A DNA stretch of 41,656 nt from Verrucomicrobiia bacterium (GTDB lineage Bacteria > Verrucomicrobiota > Verrucomicrobiia > Limisphaerales > UBA9464): positions 1 through 41,656 of the forward strand of contig JAHCBB010000039.1 of the NCBI GenBank assembly GCA_019634635.1, given 5' to 3'. The position numbers and the translations under genes are program-made. Below the pieces are notes generated by a model, which was not told the origin of the DNA, did not search any database, and worked only from the letters and a program-made list of their open reading frames with translations. Below, piece after piece: positions 1 to 8,777 of this stretch (positions are counted from its first letter, which is position 1; each line of letters begins with the position of its first letter).

Positions 1-370
1 GGAGCCATGACCTCTTGACTCGGTGGGGCAAGGCTCCTGCCGCGCCATACGCGGAACCGCGAGCGGACCTCGTGGGAACTCCACATGCTCACGGCTCGCC
101 GGGAGGCTCGCCCCACCGGTATTGGAGCGATGACCTCTCGACTCGGTGGGGCAAGGCTCCTGCCGCGCCGTACGCGGAACCGCGAGCGGACCTCGTGGGA
201 ACTCCACATGCTCACGGCTCGCCGGGAGGCGAGCCCCACCGGTATTGGAGCCATGACCTCTTGACTCGGTAGGGCAAGGCTCCTGCCGCGCCGTACGTGC
301 AACCGCGAGCGGACCTCGTGGAAACTCCACACGCGCACGGCTCGCCGGGAGGCTCCACCGGTATTGGAGC
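1..370. repeat. Tandem 123-bp palindromic repeat array (5' end of window)
   Basis: Three near-identical units begin at 1, 124 and 247 (period 123, the third four bases shorter) and a stub starts at 366. Each unit is an imperfect long palindrome. In the first, CGGTGGGGC at 21-29 faces GCCCCACCG at 110-118; further in, GCGAGC faces GCTCGC, and the centre is GTGGGAACTCCAC. The unit could therefore fold into one long hairpin as RNA or single-stranded DNA. The array runs off the window edge, so its full size is unknown. Related units lie at 41213-41656. Because 123 is a multiple of three, a frame stays open through the array, but I see no protein signal. Bases 371-575 contain no gene or motif I can support. 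Confidence 0.9.
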
Positions 371-575
371 GCCAGGTGCGGGCGCATCCGCGAAGGAAGA
401 CAAGATCTCCCGGGTGACCCCATCCATGTGCCGGTTGTTGTTTGATTCGAAGGCAGGGAGGAATCCATTGCCGCCTGAAAGCGGCGAACCGAGGTCAGTT
501 CAAGTTCGCGGCTTGGCCACGGCAGGCGGATACGGATTGAACCTTTCCCGTTCCGGCGCATTCCACTGGGTGACG

Positions 576-1169
576 ATGGCTGACCGAAATGCATCCGATC
601 CCCTTCCGGTGGCCCGGGCTCGAGCCGGATGCCCGGAGGCGTGGGAGGCTCTGTTCCGGCGGTACCAGCTACCACTGTACGCCTACGTCTTCGAAATGAT
701 CCGGAACGAGCAGACCAGTCTCGACATCGTCCAGGACACCTTCATCAGCGCCACACGGCATCTGTCGGGACTCCGGGCTGACGGCAAATTCGGGAGCTGG
801 CTCTTCGGAATCGCCCACCAAAAGTGTCTCCAGGCATGGCGCCGCCACGGACGGGACGACCAGATTCAGGAAGCGCTGGCCGTGGAGGACCCGGACGCGG
901 TCGAAAGACCGGATGCCCGGTTGCTGCAAATTGAGGATGAGGCCGCCTTCCTCGAAGGTCTCGCCCGCCTGCCGGCACCTCAGCGCGCCGTCCTGCTGCT
1001 CCACTATCTTGAGGACTTTTCCCTGGAGACCATCGCCGGAATTACCGGCACCCCGGTGGGCACCGTGAAGTCACGCCTGCACCACGCCCGACGGGCGCTG
1101 CGCGCGCTGCTGGCCTCCCCTCCCGAGTTTGCTCCCCAAGTCCCCACCGTTGATCGAATCCGGCCATGA
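576..1169 (+). CDS. ECF-type RNA polymerase sigma-70 factor
   Basis: A sigma factor of about 197 residues that would direct RNA polymerase to alternative promoters. Region 2 is seen around residues 25-90 (FRRYQLPLYAYVFEMIRN, then DIVQDTFISA and the WLFGIAHQ segment). Region 4 is near the C-terminus, with LPAPQRAVLLLHYLEDFS, a helix-turn-helix and GTVKSRLHHARRALR. An upstream in-frame extension exists, but it runs into the repeat array, and ATG 576 places region 2 at the usual distance from the N-terminus. The stop overlaps the next start by four bases (ATGA), so the two are probably translated together. The neighbour is not an obvious anti-sigma factor. Target promoters are unknown. Confidence 0.9.
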   Translation: MADRNASDPLPVARARAGCPEAWEALFRRYQLPLYAYVFEMIRNEQTSLDIVQDTFISATRHLSGLRADGKFGSWLFGIAHQKCLQAWRRHGRDDQIQEALAVEDPDAVERPDARLLQIEDEAAFLEGLARLPAPQRAVLLLHYLEDFSLETIAGITGTPVGTVKSRLHHARRALRALLASPPEFAPQVPTVDRIRP

Positions 1170-1573
1170 AAACCCCGCGTGAACTCCTGCTCGAACACCA
1201 CCAACCCATCGAACCCCGTCTGGATGCCATCCGACACCGGGTCGTCCACCCACGGCGCCCGGTCGCGGCAGCATTCGGTCGCCTGACCCGGCTTCTTGAA
1301 TCAATCGGGGCCGGGCGCGGGCAGATTCTTGCCCTCGCCAGCGCCTGGGTGGCGATCGCCGCCCTGAATCACCATTCCGGACCCGATGGAACCCCGTCAC
1401 CGTCGGGAAGCGATCGCGCATCCTCACCGCAATCCCTGCTGGTCCGCATGCAGGAAAATCAACGCAGGCTCCGGGATCTGCTGCGGCCGGATCCCGGGAC
1501 GGCCGAGCCCGCCCTGGAGCCGATCCCTGCGGCGCTATGCCCGTCCCAGGCGACTCGCGGACTGCCCGTTTAG
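1166..1573 (+). CDS. Small single-span membrane protein coupled to the ECF sigma factor
   Basis: A 135-residue protein of unrecognised family. It begins MKTPRELLLEHHQPIEPRLD, has one hydrophobic stretch near residues 50-67 (RGQILALASAWVAIAAL), and ends in a polar, Pro-rich tail with a short basic helix (MQENQRRLRDLL). It overlaps the sigma gene by ATGA. By position it could be the membrane partner or anti-sigma of that factor, but it has no zinc-binding HxxxCxxC motif, so this is inference only. Small proteins with this opening after ECF sigma genes seem to recur in Verrucomicrobiota, from memory and unchecked. Confidence 0.65.
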   Translation: MKTPRELLLEHHQPIEPRLDAIRHRVVHPRRPVAAAFGRLTRLLESIGAGRGQILALASAWVAIAALNHHSGPDGTPSPSGSDRASSPQSLLVRMQENQRRLRDLLRPDPGTAEPALEPIPAALCPSQATRGLPV

Positions 1574-1797
1574 GCCGCAACGAAGCGGGCGGGCAGGAAG
1601 CAATCGCGCCACCAAGTTCCGAACAAGTAGCCAGGGGAGCATGGAGCGTATCACGTCGAGGCCATTTCACGACCAAACGCCAAGACTCCCGTCAGGAACG
1701 ATCCCGCAACCAGAACCGGCCCACCCGCATCGTCCCTCCCAACCCGCAATCCCTGACGCCTTGCCGCACTCCGGCCAACACCCCGCCCCGCAACACC

Positions 1798-3480
1798 ATG
1801 AACTCCGAGTCTGCCCCAAACGCAACGCCCGCAACCTCCGGATGGCATCACACATCCACCTACCGGTTGATCCGCTGGCTCACGCGCCCGCGCCTTCTGC
1901 GCTTGGCCGCGCTGACGGTTGTCTGGGCCGTCACCCTGGTTGCCCTCGCCTACGGCATCGCCAACTGGCGCGGCCAACGCGCCTGGGTCCGGGAACGCCA
2001 GTCGCTCCTGGACCGGAACATCCCGGTGGACTTCGCCGCCGTAATTCCCAAACCCGTTCCCGATGACCGAAACTTCGGCGCCACGCCGTTTGTGCAGTCC
2101 TGGTTCCAGTTCACCAACCGACCCGCCGACAGCTTTTGGAACGACACCTACTCGCGAGCGACGCATCTGGTCCCCGGACTGCCGGTGACCCATACGCAGC
2201 GCTGGACGGATCTGGGGGGGTGGGCGGGGGCGATGACCTATGTGGCGACGAACCCGCCGCCCGACCCCGACAAGCCACACCTCCGGTTGCGACGCCCCGA
2301 CGGCGGATTGCCCGCGTTCTCATCACGAGCCGCCGCCGGAGCTGCGGTGCTTCGGGAATTCGAATCCGCAGGGTCCTGGCGTCAGGACCTCGAAGAGGCG
2401 CTCAGGCGTCCGGAGGCCCGCTACCCCGTCCAGTACCATCTCAAGGACCCCTGGGGCATCCTGCTGCCGCATTTGGCGACCGTGAAGTCCCTGTGCAACC
2501 GACTGGCCCTGCGGGCGAGTGCCGGAATTGCAACCCACCGCTCCGAGGAGGCTCTCGACGATGTCCTGCTGATCCTGAGCCTTGGGCAGACCCTCGATAC
2601 CGAGCCCTTCCTGATCTCCTACCTGGTGCAGCTCGCGTGCTGGCAGATCTTGATCGAGCCCGTTTGGGAGGGCCTCGAACTCCGTGCCTGGACTCCCGAG
2701 CAACTGGTGGTGCTGGAACAGCGCCTTGCGGACATCCACACCCTTCCAGGACTTGAACGGGCGCTCCAAACCGAGCGTACGGCCGCATTCCTTACGGCGG
2801 ACCTGCTCGCCTCCGGAGACTACCGCTACGGCATGCTGATGGAGGCCAACAACGGATCTTTGGACCCGGGGGCGCCGTCCGAGCTCGCGCTTCGTTTCGT
2901 CGAACGGATCATCCCTAGCGGTTGGCTCCACAGGGAGAAGGTGGAGTATTCGCGCCTGCTCGATGCCTGGATTCAAGGGGGATGGGATCCCGATCGGCGC
3001 CGGATCCACCCCGAAATCCTCGAGGCCAATCGTCGCCGGCTTGAAGACGAGCTCGGAGTTGAAGTCGCCACGGCCGGGGAGTGGATGTGGGGTGGTGCGA
3101 TTCCTCCCCGCGCGGCCTCACAACTGCTGCGCCACCGATCCTTGGCGCCCATGCTCCTGCGCGAACTGCCCAAGCTACCGCCCAAGGCCGCGGCCGCGCA
3201 GGTGCTGGTGGATCAGGCACGACTGGCGTGCGCCATCGAGCGCTACCGGATTGCCGAGTCGCAACTTCCCCGGGATCTCGATGCGCTGGTTCCGCGGTTC
3301 CTTGCGGCCGTTCCCCTGGATCCGATCACAGGTCGTGCCTACCTGTACCGTAGCGGGGACGACGGAGGGTTTCAGATCATCTCGCCCGGATGGAACGAAC
3401 GCGACGATGGGGGCGTTCCGGGGCGATCGCGGTTTGATGTGGAGGAGGGGGACTGGGTCTGGACCACAAGCACACCTTGA
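1798..3480 (+). CDS. Membrane-anchored protein of unknown function
   Basis: About 560 residues from ATG 1798. I chose this start because the N-terminal segment then leads directly into one transmembrane helix (residues about 38-58, LAALTVVWAVTLVALAYGIA); the open frame extends further upstream but is low-complexity. The rest is predicted to lie outside the membrane and is mostly alpha-helical, with many WxxxLExAL-type segments. Near the C-terminus the stretch LPRDLDALVPRFLAAVPLDP resembles the 'LP..L..LVP.yl..vP.DPf.g' motif of pseudopilin-like and related exported proteins of Planctomycetota/Verrucomicrobiota, followed by YLYRSGDDGGFQIISPG. No catalytic motif is seen. It may be co-transcribed with the sigma pair, although 224 bases with no visible gene separate them. 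Confidence 0.75.
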   Translation: MNSESAPNATPATSGWHHTSTYRLIRWLTRPRLLRLAALTVVWAVTLVALAYGIANWRGQRAWVRERQSLLDRNIPVDFAAVIPKPVPDDRNFGATPFVQSWFQFTNRPADSFWNDTYSRATHLVPGLPVTHTQRWTDLGGWAGAMTYVATNPPPDPDKPHLRLRRPDGGLPAFSSRAAAGAAVLREFESAGSWRQDLEEALRRPEARYPVQYHLKDPWGILLPHLATVKSLCNRLALRASAGIATHRSEEALDDVLLILSLGQTLDTEPFLISYLVQLACWQILIEPVWEGLELRAWTPEQLVVLEQRLADIHTLPGLERALQTERTAAFLTADLLASGDYRYGMLMEANNGSLDPGAPSELALRFVERIIPSGWLHREKVEYSRLLDAWIQGGWDPDRRRIHPEILEANRRRLEDELGVEVATAGEWMWGGAIPPRAASQLLRHRSLAPMLLRELPKLPPKAAAAQVLVDQARLACAIERYRIAESQLPRDLDALVPRFLAAVPLDPITGRAYLYRSGDDGGFQIISPGWNERDDGGVPGRSRFDVEEGDWVWTTSTP

Positions 3481-3598
3481 GCCTCCCCGTTCTCCGCCGC
3501 ACCTGCGGGGACGCTCCGGCCGGACCCCGGGGCGGTGCTGGCGCCCCTTCCCTCGTCTTCGTCGGCTGTTCGGCCAAAATGGCTCCCGGCAAAACCCT

Positions 3599-3626
3599 TT
3601 GACACTCAGCCCCGGGTTTTTATGGT
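3599..3626 (+). promoter_or_regulatory. Sigma70-type promoter of tRNA-Ala
   Basis: A perfect -35 box TTGACA lies at 3599-3604, followed by a 16-base spacer and a -10-like TATGGT at 3621-3626. Transcription would start near 3633, about 18 bases before the tRNA at 3651. This is the clearest housekeeping promoter in the window. Confidence 0.75.
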
Positions 3627-3650
3627 CCGGCGCGCATTGGTTCTGGCTTC

Positions 3651-3726
3651 GGGGTCGTAGCTCAGTTGGTAGAGCACCACAATGGCATTGTGGGGGTCGC
3701 AGGTTCGAATCCTGTCGGCTCCACCA
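3651..3726 (+). tRNA. tRNA-Ala (anticodon GGC)
   Basis: A full cloverleaf can be drawn. The acceptor stem GGGGTCG pairs with CGGCTCC and includes the G3:U70 wobble that identifies alanine tRNAs. The D arm is GCTC/GAGC. The anticodon arm CCACA/TGTGG encloses loop ATGGCAT, giving anticodon GGC. The T arm GCAGG/CCTGT carries loop TTCGAAT. The discriminator A is followed by an encoded CCA at 3724-3726. It reads GCC and GCU alanine codons. A strong promoter lies just upstream. Confidence 0.97.
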
Positions 3727-3818
3727 GACCGATGCGCTGCGGGAGAGGTTGAGGCCTGTCCGACCGCGGCGAAGCGAACGCTTGCCCTGAGGACCCTCCG
3801 GCCGTTTTATCGGCGGGT

Positions 3819-4166
3819 ATGCACTCCAAGTTCGCGAGATCGCTGATGACGTGGTTCGTATGCTTTGCGGTCTTTCTGGGTGCCGGATGCGCAACGCCGA
3901 AACCCGTGGTCCTTTCCCAACCCACCGTCGTGGATTTCGCCTGCGGCGAATGCCTGTTCGACATGCCCGGAAAGGGCTGCGACCTGGCCATCCGGTTTGA
4001 CGGTCACGAGTACTATGTGGATGGCGTGAACGAAAACTCCCTTGGGGACGCCCACGCCGCCGACGGTATCTGCTCAATGATCCGACAGGCCCGGGTGACC
4101 GGAGAAGTCCAAAAGGGGCGGTTCGTCGCCACCACCTTCGAGCCGCTGCCGATGACCGTCAGATAG
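3819..4166 (+). CDS. Small exported protein, DUF6370-like
   Basis: A 115-residue protein with a hydrophobic N-terminal export signal ending LGAGC at residue 24. This suggests a lipoprotein, although the lipobox is not perfect. The mature part contains CGECLFDMPGKGCDLAIRFD, EYYVDG, GDAHAADGICSMIRQARVTGEV and a final beta-rich VATTFEPLP. This Cys-x2-Cys / Gly-Cys-Asp pattern is how I remember the DUF6370 family of small proteins in Bacteroidota and Verrucomicrobiota, whose function is unknown. The conserved cysteines could bind a metal or form disulfides. It stands alone downstream of the tRNA. Confidence 0.75.
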   Translation: MHSKFARSLMTWFVCFAVFLGAGCATPKPVVLSQPTVVDFACGECLFDMPGKGCDLAIRFDGHEYYVDGVNENSLGDAHAADGICSMIRQARVTGEVQKGRFVATTFEPLPMTVR

Positions 4167-4334
4167 CTGCGAAGGCCCGGGTCTGCGGACAATCCGTCTG
4201 ACGCCCCCCTGGCCGCCCCCCCTGCGGGGACAAGGACGGCCGAAACTCCAGACCGGTAAACACCCCATGGCGCAAAGCCTGTCGGCGAGGCCATGGTGCC
4301 ATTGGTGTTCCACAGACTGCCGGTTTGTTGACCT

Positions 4335-4670
4335 ATGTGTGCTCCCAAGCATCACAAGGATCATACGGCCCAGAACGCCGTCCCGGACGATTGGATCTCG
4401 GGAAGCCATGTCCAGGCCTTGGTCCTGACCGGGCTGACCCTCTTTGGGATCTATCTCTGCTACCGCCTGGCGGCACCCTTCGTGTCCGCAATCACCTGGG
4501 CCCTGGCGCTGGCGGTCCTGTTCACGCCCGTGCAGCGCTGGCTGGAGCGACGGGTCCTTCGTCCCGGGGTGGCCGCGATGGTCGCAGTGCTGGCCATTGC
4601 CCTGGTGGTGGCGGTGCCGGCGACGTTCGTGGCGCAACGTCTGCTGGCGCAGGCGGCCCACGACGATTGA
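4335..4670 (+). pseudogene. Truncated AI-2E family transporter (N-terminal third only)
   Basis: 111 residues that match the beginning of AI-2E/PerM-type membrane transporters, which are usually about 340-380 residues. A short cytoplasmic lead (MCAPKHHKDH) is followed by two close hydrophobic segments (ALVLTGLTLFGIYLCYRL and FVSAITWALALAVLFTPVQ), a basic loop WLERRVLRPG, and a third helix AAMVAVLAIALVVAVPATF. It then stops abruptly after QRLLAQAAHDD. None of the downstream helices or the central soluble domain is found in this window in any frame. The break is 13 bases from the end of the oppositely oriented CotH operon, so a rearrangement or deletion probably removed the 3' part. A functional short protein is unlikely. 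Confidence 0.7.
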
Positions 4671-4683
4671 GCCCGCAAAGGTC

Positions 4684-6969
4684 CTAAGGATTCGGGGCAC
4701 CCGGAGTGGGAGGTACGGGGAGAAAACGGTCGGGGAATTCCGTCGTCCGTCCGATGGCCACGTCGGGACCCAAAGGGCCGAAGGTCACCGAATCGAGGAG
4801 CGCGTTGAATCGCGCGTCCGTATCCACCAACAGGACCTGTTCGCCGTCAGCGGACAGTTTGAAGCCCGCGTGCAGCCCCGGAAAATCGTCCACGTCCTCG
4901 TCGGCCCACACCAGGAGGTAACCGCCCGCCGGGATCATGGTCCCGGGCGGAAAGGACCATTTCCTGGGGTTGTCGGGACGATCGCTGAGAAACATTCCCG
5001 ACAGGTCCACGGCAGCCTCGCTCCGGTTGAACAGCTCGATCCAGTCATCGCGCTGTCCCTGGGGATCGCGAATGGAGCTTTGGTTCGAGGCCATGAGTTC
5101 ATTGATGATGACCGGGGATTCGTTCGCCTCCCGCGGACGGACCCGGAACGACAGCGGCCCGGCCTCGGCCGCCGCGGGGATAAACACCGCAGCTCCCGGT
5201 GCCGCCGCCGAGCGGGCCTCCACATAGTATCGCACCGTCACCCCTGCGAGTTGCGCCGGAAGCTGCGCCCCATGGACGGCATCTCCGGCCTCTCCATCTC
5301 CATGGGCCCCGTCGTCAAACATCTGAAGGCGCATGTACCTGCCAGCGGGTGTTGTCCGGTACCAGAGCCAGACCGAGTCCACACCCTCCTCCTCATGCCC
5401 GCGCACGGTCGCCGTGACACCCACCGGGCTCCCGGCATCCGCCGACCCGGGTTCCGTCACTGCAGTCAGGGACGGCGGCACCGGCCGGAGTTCTGCATGC
5501 CGGGTCAGGAACTGGTGCCGGTTGCTGATGAAAGTCTTCAGCGCGCGCAACTCGTTGGTATAGGTGGCCATGAGAAATCCCCGCCGCGTATCCGCGGCAA
5601 GCGCCTCGACACTCAAGGCACTCAGGCGGTCCACCTCCAGGTGGAGCACCTCCGGGCGGAAGGCCTCGGAGAGGACCGTGCGCATGTGCGCAAGGTACCG
5701 CTGGCGGAGCTCGGGGATGGCCAGGAGCTTCGAGATCACCGGCCGTGTGGACAGCGTGGCGCCCGCGACGGGCGACAGCGAGACGTCACGCGCCACGAAG
5801 GACTCATTGCCGTCATGTTCGACCGGATGCATCCGTCCGCTTTCGGGTTCGAAATAGAAGGCATAGTCCGCCCCCTTGTTCCAGTAGCTGTCATCATCCG
5901 CGAAGATGTTCTCAATGACGAGGAACCAGAGCCAGGAATCCACGGCAAGGACGTCCTCAACCGCGTCGCGCCGGAGCGCCTCCGGCGTGTTGTTCAACAC
6001 GTCAATGGCATGGACCAATCGCGTCCACGCGTTGGTTTCATCCGAAGCCTTTTTCAGTTCGTAGTTGTTGCGGTAACGGGCGATGTCGGTGCCCAACCAG
6101 GAGAGCGCCGAGGCGCCGCTGGCCAGTCCGCCGCCCCCGCCTCCGCCGCCCGGCCGCCCGCCCCCGCCGCCGATGTTGGGTGCGCGCCAGCGATCCCCGG
6201 AACTGCTGGGAAACCACTCCTTCACCAGATCACCATCAAACTGCTGAATCAGCGAATAGAGGCCCCAATACTCCCCGTTGATGTGGAGCCGGACCAGCGA
6301 CGTCTGGGGACAGGGCGCGTACCGACGCATCACGTTGAAATAGATCACCTCGCGCAGGAGGGTCCGATCACCGGCGGCATTGTTGAGATTGAACGTCTCA
6401 TACCCCAGGAGTCGCGACGTCGCGTTGGTGAAATCCACCTGGACGTTGACCGATTTCTTGGCGCCACCGAGCTGAAACGAGCTGTTGCCACGGTAGCGCG
6501 CCCCGACCCCGCCCAGTGCGGCGCCATTGTCGAGCTCCAGTCCGCAAAGGACGTTGGAGCCCGTGGTGCGGCCCGATGTCAGGCGGGCCTGCCAGTCGGG
6601 CTGGGTGAACTGCAGGTGGACATTGCGGATCAGGGAGCTGTCGTAAAACCCTTCGGTCCTCACCCCGCGGAAATAGCCGGCAACCCGTTCGCCCAACGGG
6701 CCCAGTCGGCGGACCGGTGCCCGGGCGGCATCATCGGACATCAGCGGCCCAAGCGCCGTCCAACGTTCCCAGTGAACCAGATCCGGCGAACGCTCGATCC
6801 ACCAGTCGTGCCTTGGTGAGCCCACAAACTGAATCACGGCCTCCGCCGGAGCGAGGTCCAGCGCCACCCGGGCATCGGCAGCCGCGGCCCGGAGCGACCC
6901 CCAGATCGCCACCGCAACCACCACGCTCATGCAGGGCGCATGAAGTTTTCGCGTCAACGGTGGCATCAT
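4684..6969 (-). CDS. CotH-type kinase with C-terminal lamin-tail domain, exported
   Basis: About 761 residues from ATG 6969, which has GGGAG seven bases upstream; ATG 6966 is an alternative. A signal-like hydrophobic stretch (about residues 13-30) precedes a CotH kinase-like domain (about 108-480). Typical elements are GARYRGNSSF, KKSVNVQVDF, NLNNAAGD, LVRLHINGEYWGLY and, in the putative active-site region, DDDSYWNKGADYAFYF and HPVEHDGNESF (385-391). A run of about ten glycines interrupts the domain near 267-281. The C-terminal 140 residues form a lamin-tail domain (IINELMASNQ, DDWIELFNRS, GGYLLVWAD). CotH from spore formers phosphorylates coat proteins; the substrate here, probably extracellular, is unknown. 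It is last in a three-gene operon, 22 bases after the second CotH gene. Confidence 0.88.
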   Translation of the reverse strand: MMPPLTRKLHAPCMSVVVAVAIWGSLRAAAADARVALDLAPAEAVIQFVGSPRHDWWIERSPDLVHWERWTALGPLMSDDAARAPVRRLGPLGERVAGYFRGVRTEGFYDSSLIRNVHLQFTQPDWQARLTSGRTTGSNVLCGLELDNGAALGGVGARYRGNSSFQLGGAKKSVNVQVDFTNATSRLLGYETFNLNNAAGDRTLLREVIYFNVMRRYAPCPQTSLVRLHINGEYWGLYSLIQQFDGDLVKEWFPSSSGDRWRAPNIGGGGGRPGGGGGGGGLASGASALSWLGTDIARYRNNYELKKASDETNAWTRLVHAIDVLNNTPEALRRDAVEDVLAVDSWLWFLVIENIFADDDSYWNKGADYAFYFEPESGRMHPVEHDGNESFVARDVSLSPVAGATLSTRPVISKLLAIPELRQRYLAHMRTVLSEAFRPEVLHLEVDRLSALSVEALAADTRRGFLMATYTNELRALKTFISNRHQFLTRHAELRPVPPSLTAVTEPGSADAGSPVGVTATVRGHEEEGVDSVWLWYRTTPAGRYMRLQMFDDGAHGDGEAGDAVHGAQLPAQLAGVTVRYYVEARSAAAPGAAVFIPAAAEAGPLSFRVRPREANESPVIINELMASNQSSIRDPQGQRDDWIELFNRSEAAVDLSGMFLSDRPDNPRKWSFPPGTMIPAGGYLLVWADEDVDDFPGLHAGFKLSADGEQVLLVDTDARFNALLDSVTFGPLGPDVAIGRTTEFPDRFLPVPPTPGAPNP

Positions 6970-6991
6970 GGGAAATCTCCCAAAGGGAGGA

Positions 6992-8683
6992 TCAGGGCGC
7001 GGATGACGCCGGGAGCACCGGGATGACACGGAGGAGATACGCCCGACGCTGGTCGGCAAAATTCCTGAGCCCGATGGTCCGTCCCTCGTCCCGGGTGAGG
7101 CTGTTCTGGAACGTCTCCATGGACCCGAGCTTGCGGGTGTCCGCAGCCACGGCGGCGGCGATGAGCTCCTGGTGCCGCGCCGCCCGGGGTCCGAGGTTTC
7201 CCCAGTCGAGATGCCGGTCCGCGATGTCGCGGACCAGCGCCAGGTATCGTGTCCGGAGTGATGGCACCGCGAGCAGCTTGGAGAGCAACGGTTTGGCGGG
7301 ATCGTTGGCGGCAATCAGGGGATCAAGCTCGACTCCCGGCGGATGCGCCGACCCGCCCGGGGTCCCGGGGCCCCCCGCGGGACCTGCAAACCGGCCGCGG
7401 CCCGGCCCGCCGAATCCGGGACCGCCAGGACGTGCAAAGGTCTCGTTGGTATCATGCGGCACCAGGTGAAACCGCCCGTCGGGGTCGAGATGAAGGTTGT
7501 AATCGCTGGCGCGCACCCAGTAGCCGTCATTGTTGATGAGCGCGTTGTCGAGTGCGAGGAACCGCAGCACACCCTCGATGTCGAGGATCGGCTCCAGCGC
7601 CGCCACCAGGCGGTCCGGCGGCGTCCCGTTCAGGACACGGCAAAGCTCGATCAGGGCGGCCCAGGATTTGGGATCGTCCTTGCTCTTGATCTCGTACAAT
7701 GCGCGATAAGGGGTCGGATCGTCGCCGAGATACTCCAGGCCGCCGCGGCCCCGGGGACTGCCGGGGACCTTCCATCGGGCGCCCTTTCCCGTTCCAAAAT
7801 TCTCGACGAGGAAGTCCTTGTTGAACTGCTGGACGTTCACATAGACGCCCCAGGATTCGCCATTGATCACCAACCGGACCCAGTTGGCCTTCGGCGCCGG
7901 CAGGTACTCGCGCGCAATGTCCAGGAACAGGACGGTGCGCAGGAAGCTCGGATCCTCGTGGCTGTTCAACAGGTTCAGCGTCCGGTATCCGCCCACCTGC
8001 TGCCCCGGATGCACCCAGTCGAGCGAGAGATTGAACGAGCGTTTCGAGCCGGCGCCGACCATGCGGAAGGACGACATGCCGCGGAACCGCACGCCGACGT
8101 CGTTGAGTTCCTGGCCGTCCATGACCAGTCGCGCCGGCACCAGGACATCGGTGTTGTGAAAATCCTCGAGGGCCTTCTCCCAGTCCGCATCTTCGAACTC
8201 CAGGAAGATCGTTCGCAGCACTCCGGGATCATAGAACGGCACGCCGGTCACGGGAGCGACGTCCCCAGGGGCCACCCTGGGCCCCGGGGAGGGTGGCGCG
8301 CCGTTCCCGCCGCGTCCGTACGGTCCTGCGCGCGGCCCCCATCCACGAGGACCCGCTTGCGGTGACGTCGCCAGAAACTCCCGGGCTGCCTTCCGTTCCG
8401 TCACATCCAGCCGGCCATCGCCGTCGCGGTCAAACCGCTTCACCAGTTCCTGTTTGGAAGCCATGGCGGGCCCGGGCGGGCCAAAACCACCGCGACCCGC
8501 GCCGGCTCCTCCGTTGGGCCCCGGCGGGGGTGGTGCCTGGGACAGCAGCGCTCCGGCGGTGAGAAAGGCGCATCCGATGGCAAGGGCAGCCCCGGGGGAT
8601 CGGCGGGGTTTTGGAAGTGGCAGCGAGTTCATGTGGCGTGGACGCAGGTGGTGACCGTCGGGTGACGTTCCGGTGACACCCAT
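6992..8683 (-). CDS. CotH-type kinase with EF-hand motif, exported
   Basis: About 563 residues. ATG 8683 is preferred because GGAGAGG lies about six bases upstream; ATG 8632 would give a more compact signal peptide but has no ribosome site. After the hydrophobic segment (residues about 30-48) comes a Gly/Pro-rich linker, then one EF-hand calcium loop (FDRDGDGRLDVTE, ligands D85, D87, D89, D93, E96). The CotH domain follows, with VRFRGMSSFRM, KRSFNLSLDW, TLNLLNSHEDPSF, WVRLVINGESWGVY and the active-site-like DNALINNDGYWVRASDYNLH ... VPHDTNETF. It lacks the lamin tail of its downstream paralogue. The EF-hand suggests calcium-dependent folding or localisation. The gene lies between the propeller protein gene and the other CotH gene. 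Confidence 0.88.
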   Translation of the reverse strand: MGVTGTSPDGHHLRPRHMNSLPLPKPRRSPGAALAIGCAFLTAGALLSQAPPPPGPNGGAGAGRGGFGPPGPAMASKQELVKRFDRDGDGRLDVTERKAAREFLATSPQAGPRGWGPRAGPYGRGGNGAPPSPGPRVAPGDVAPVTGVPFYDPGVLRTIFLEFEDADWEKALEDFHNTDVLVPARLVMDGQELNDVGVRFRGMSSFRMVGAGSKRSFNLSLDWVHPGQQVGGYRTLNLLNSHEDPSFLRTVLFLDIAREYLPAPKANWVRLVINGESWGVYVNVQQFNKDFLVENFGTGKGARWKVPGSPRGRGGLEYLGDDPTPYRALYEIKSKDDPKSWAALIELCRVLNGTPPDRLVAALEPILDIEGVLRFLALDNALINNDGYWVRASDYNLHLDPDGRFHLVPHDTNETFARPGGPGFGGPGRGRFAGPAGGPGTPGGSAHPPGVELDPLIAANDPAKPLLSKLLAVPSLRTRYLALVRDIADRHLDWGNLGPRAARHQELIAAAVAADTRKLGSMETFQNSLTRDEGRTIGLRNFADQRRAYLLRVIPVLPASSAP

Positions 8684-8777
8684 GAAATCCTCTCCGAGTA
8701 AATCGCCGATGAACGCCACCGGGAGTTTTGTCAAGCAATGGTAAATCCGGCGCGATCGCACTGCGGCGTTCCCGGAT

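Noticed and set aside
15..272. Open frame through the 5' repeats encoding a 41-residue repeat
   Set aside because: It stays open because 123 is a multiple of three and GC is high; the unit is a palindrome and shows no protein family or start signal.
3662..4077. Minus-strand frames over the tRNA with VEPTGFEPATPTMPLW or WSRQDSNLRPPQCHCG
   Set aside because: These are the well-known false translations of a tRNA gene; the cloverleaf at 3651-3726 explains them.
4444..6819. Long plus-strand frame opposite the CotH gene
   Set aside because: The minus strand has full CotH and lamin-tail motifs; the plus frame is an antisense GC shadow.
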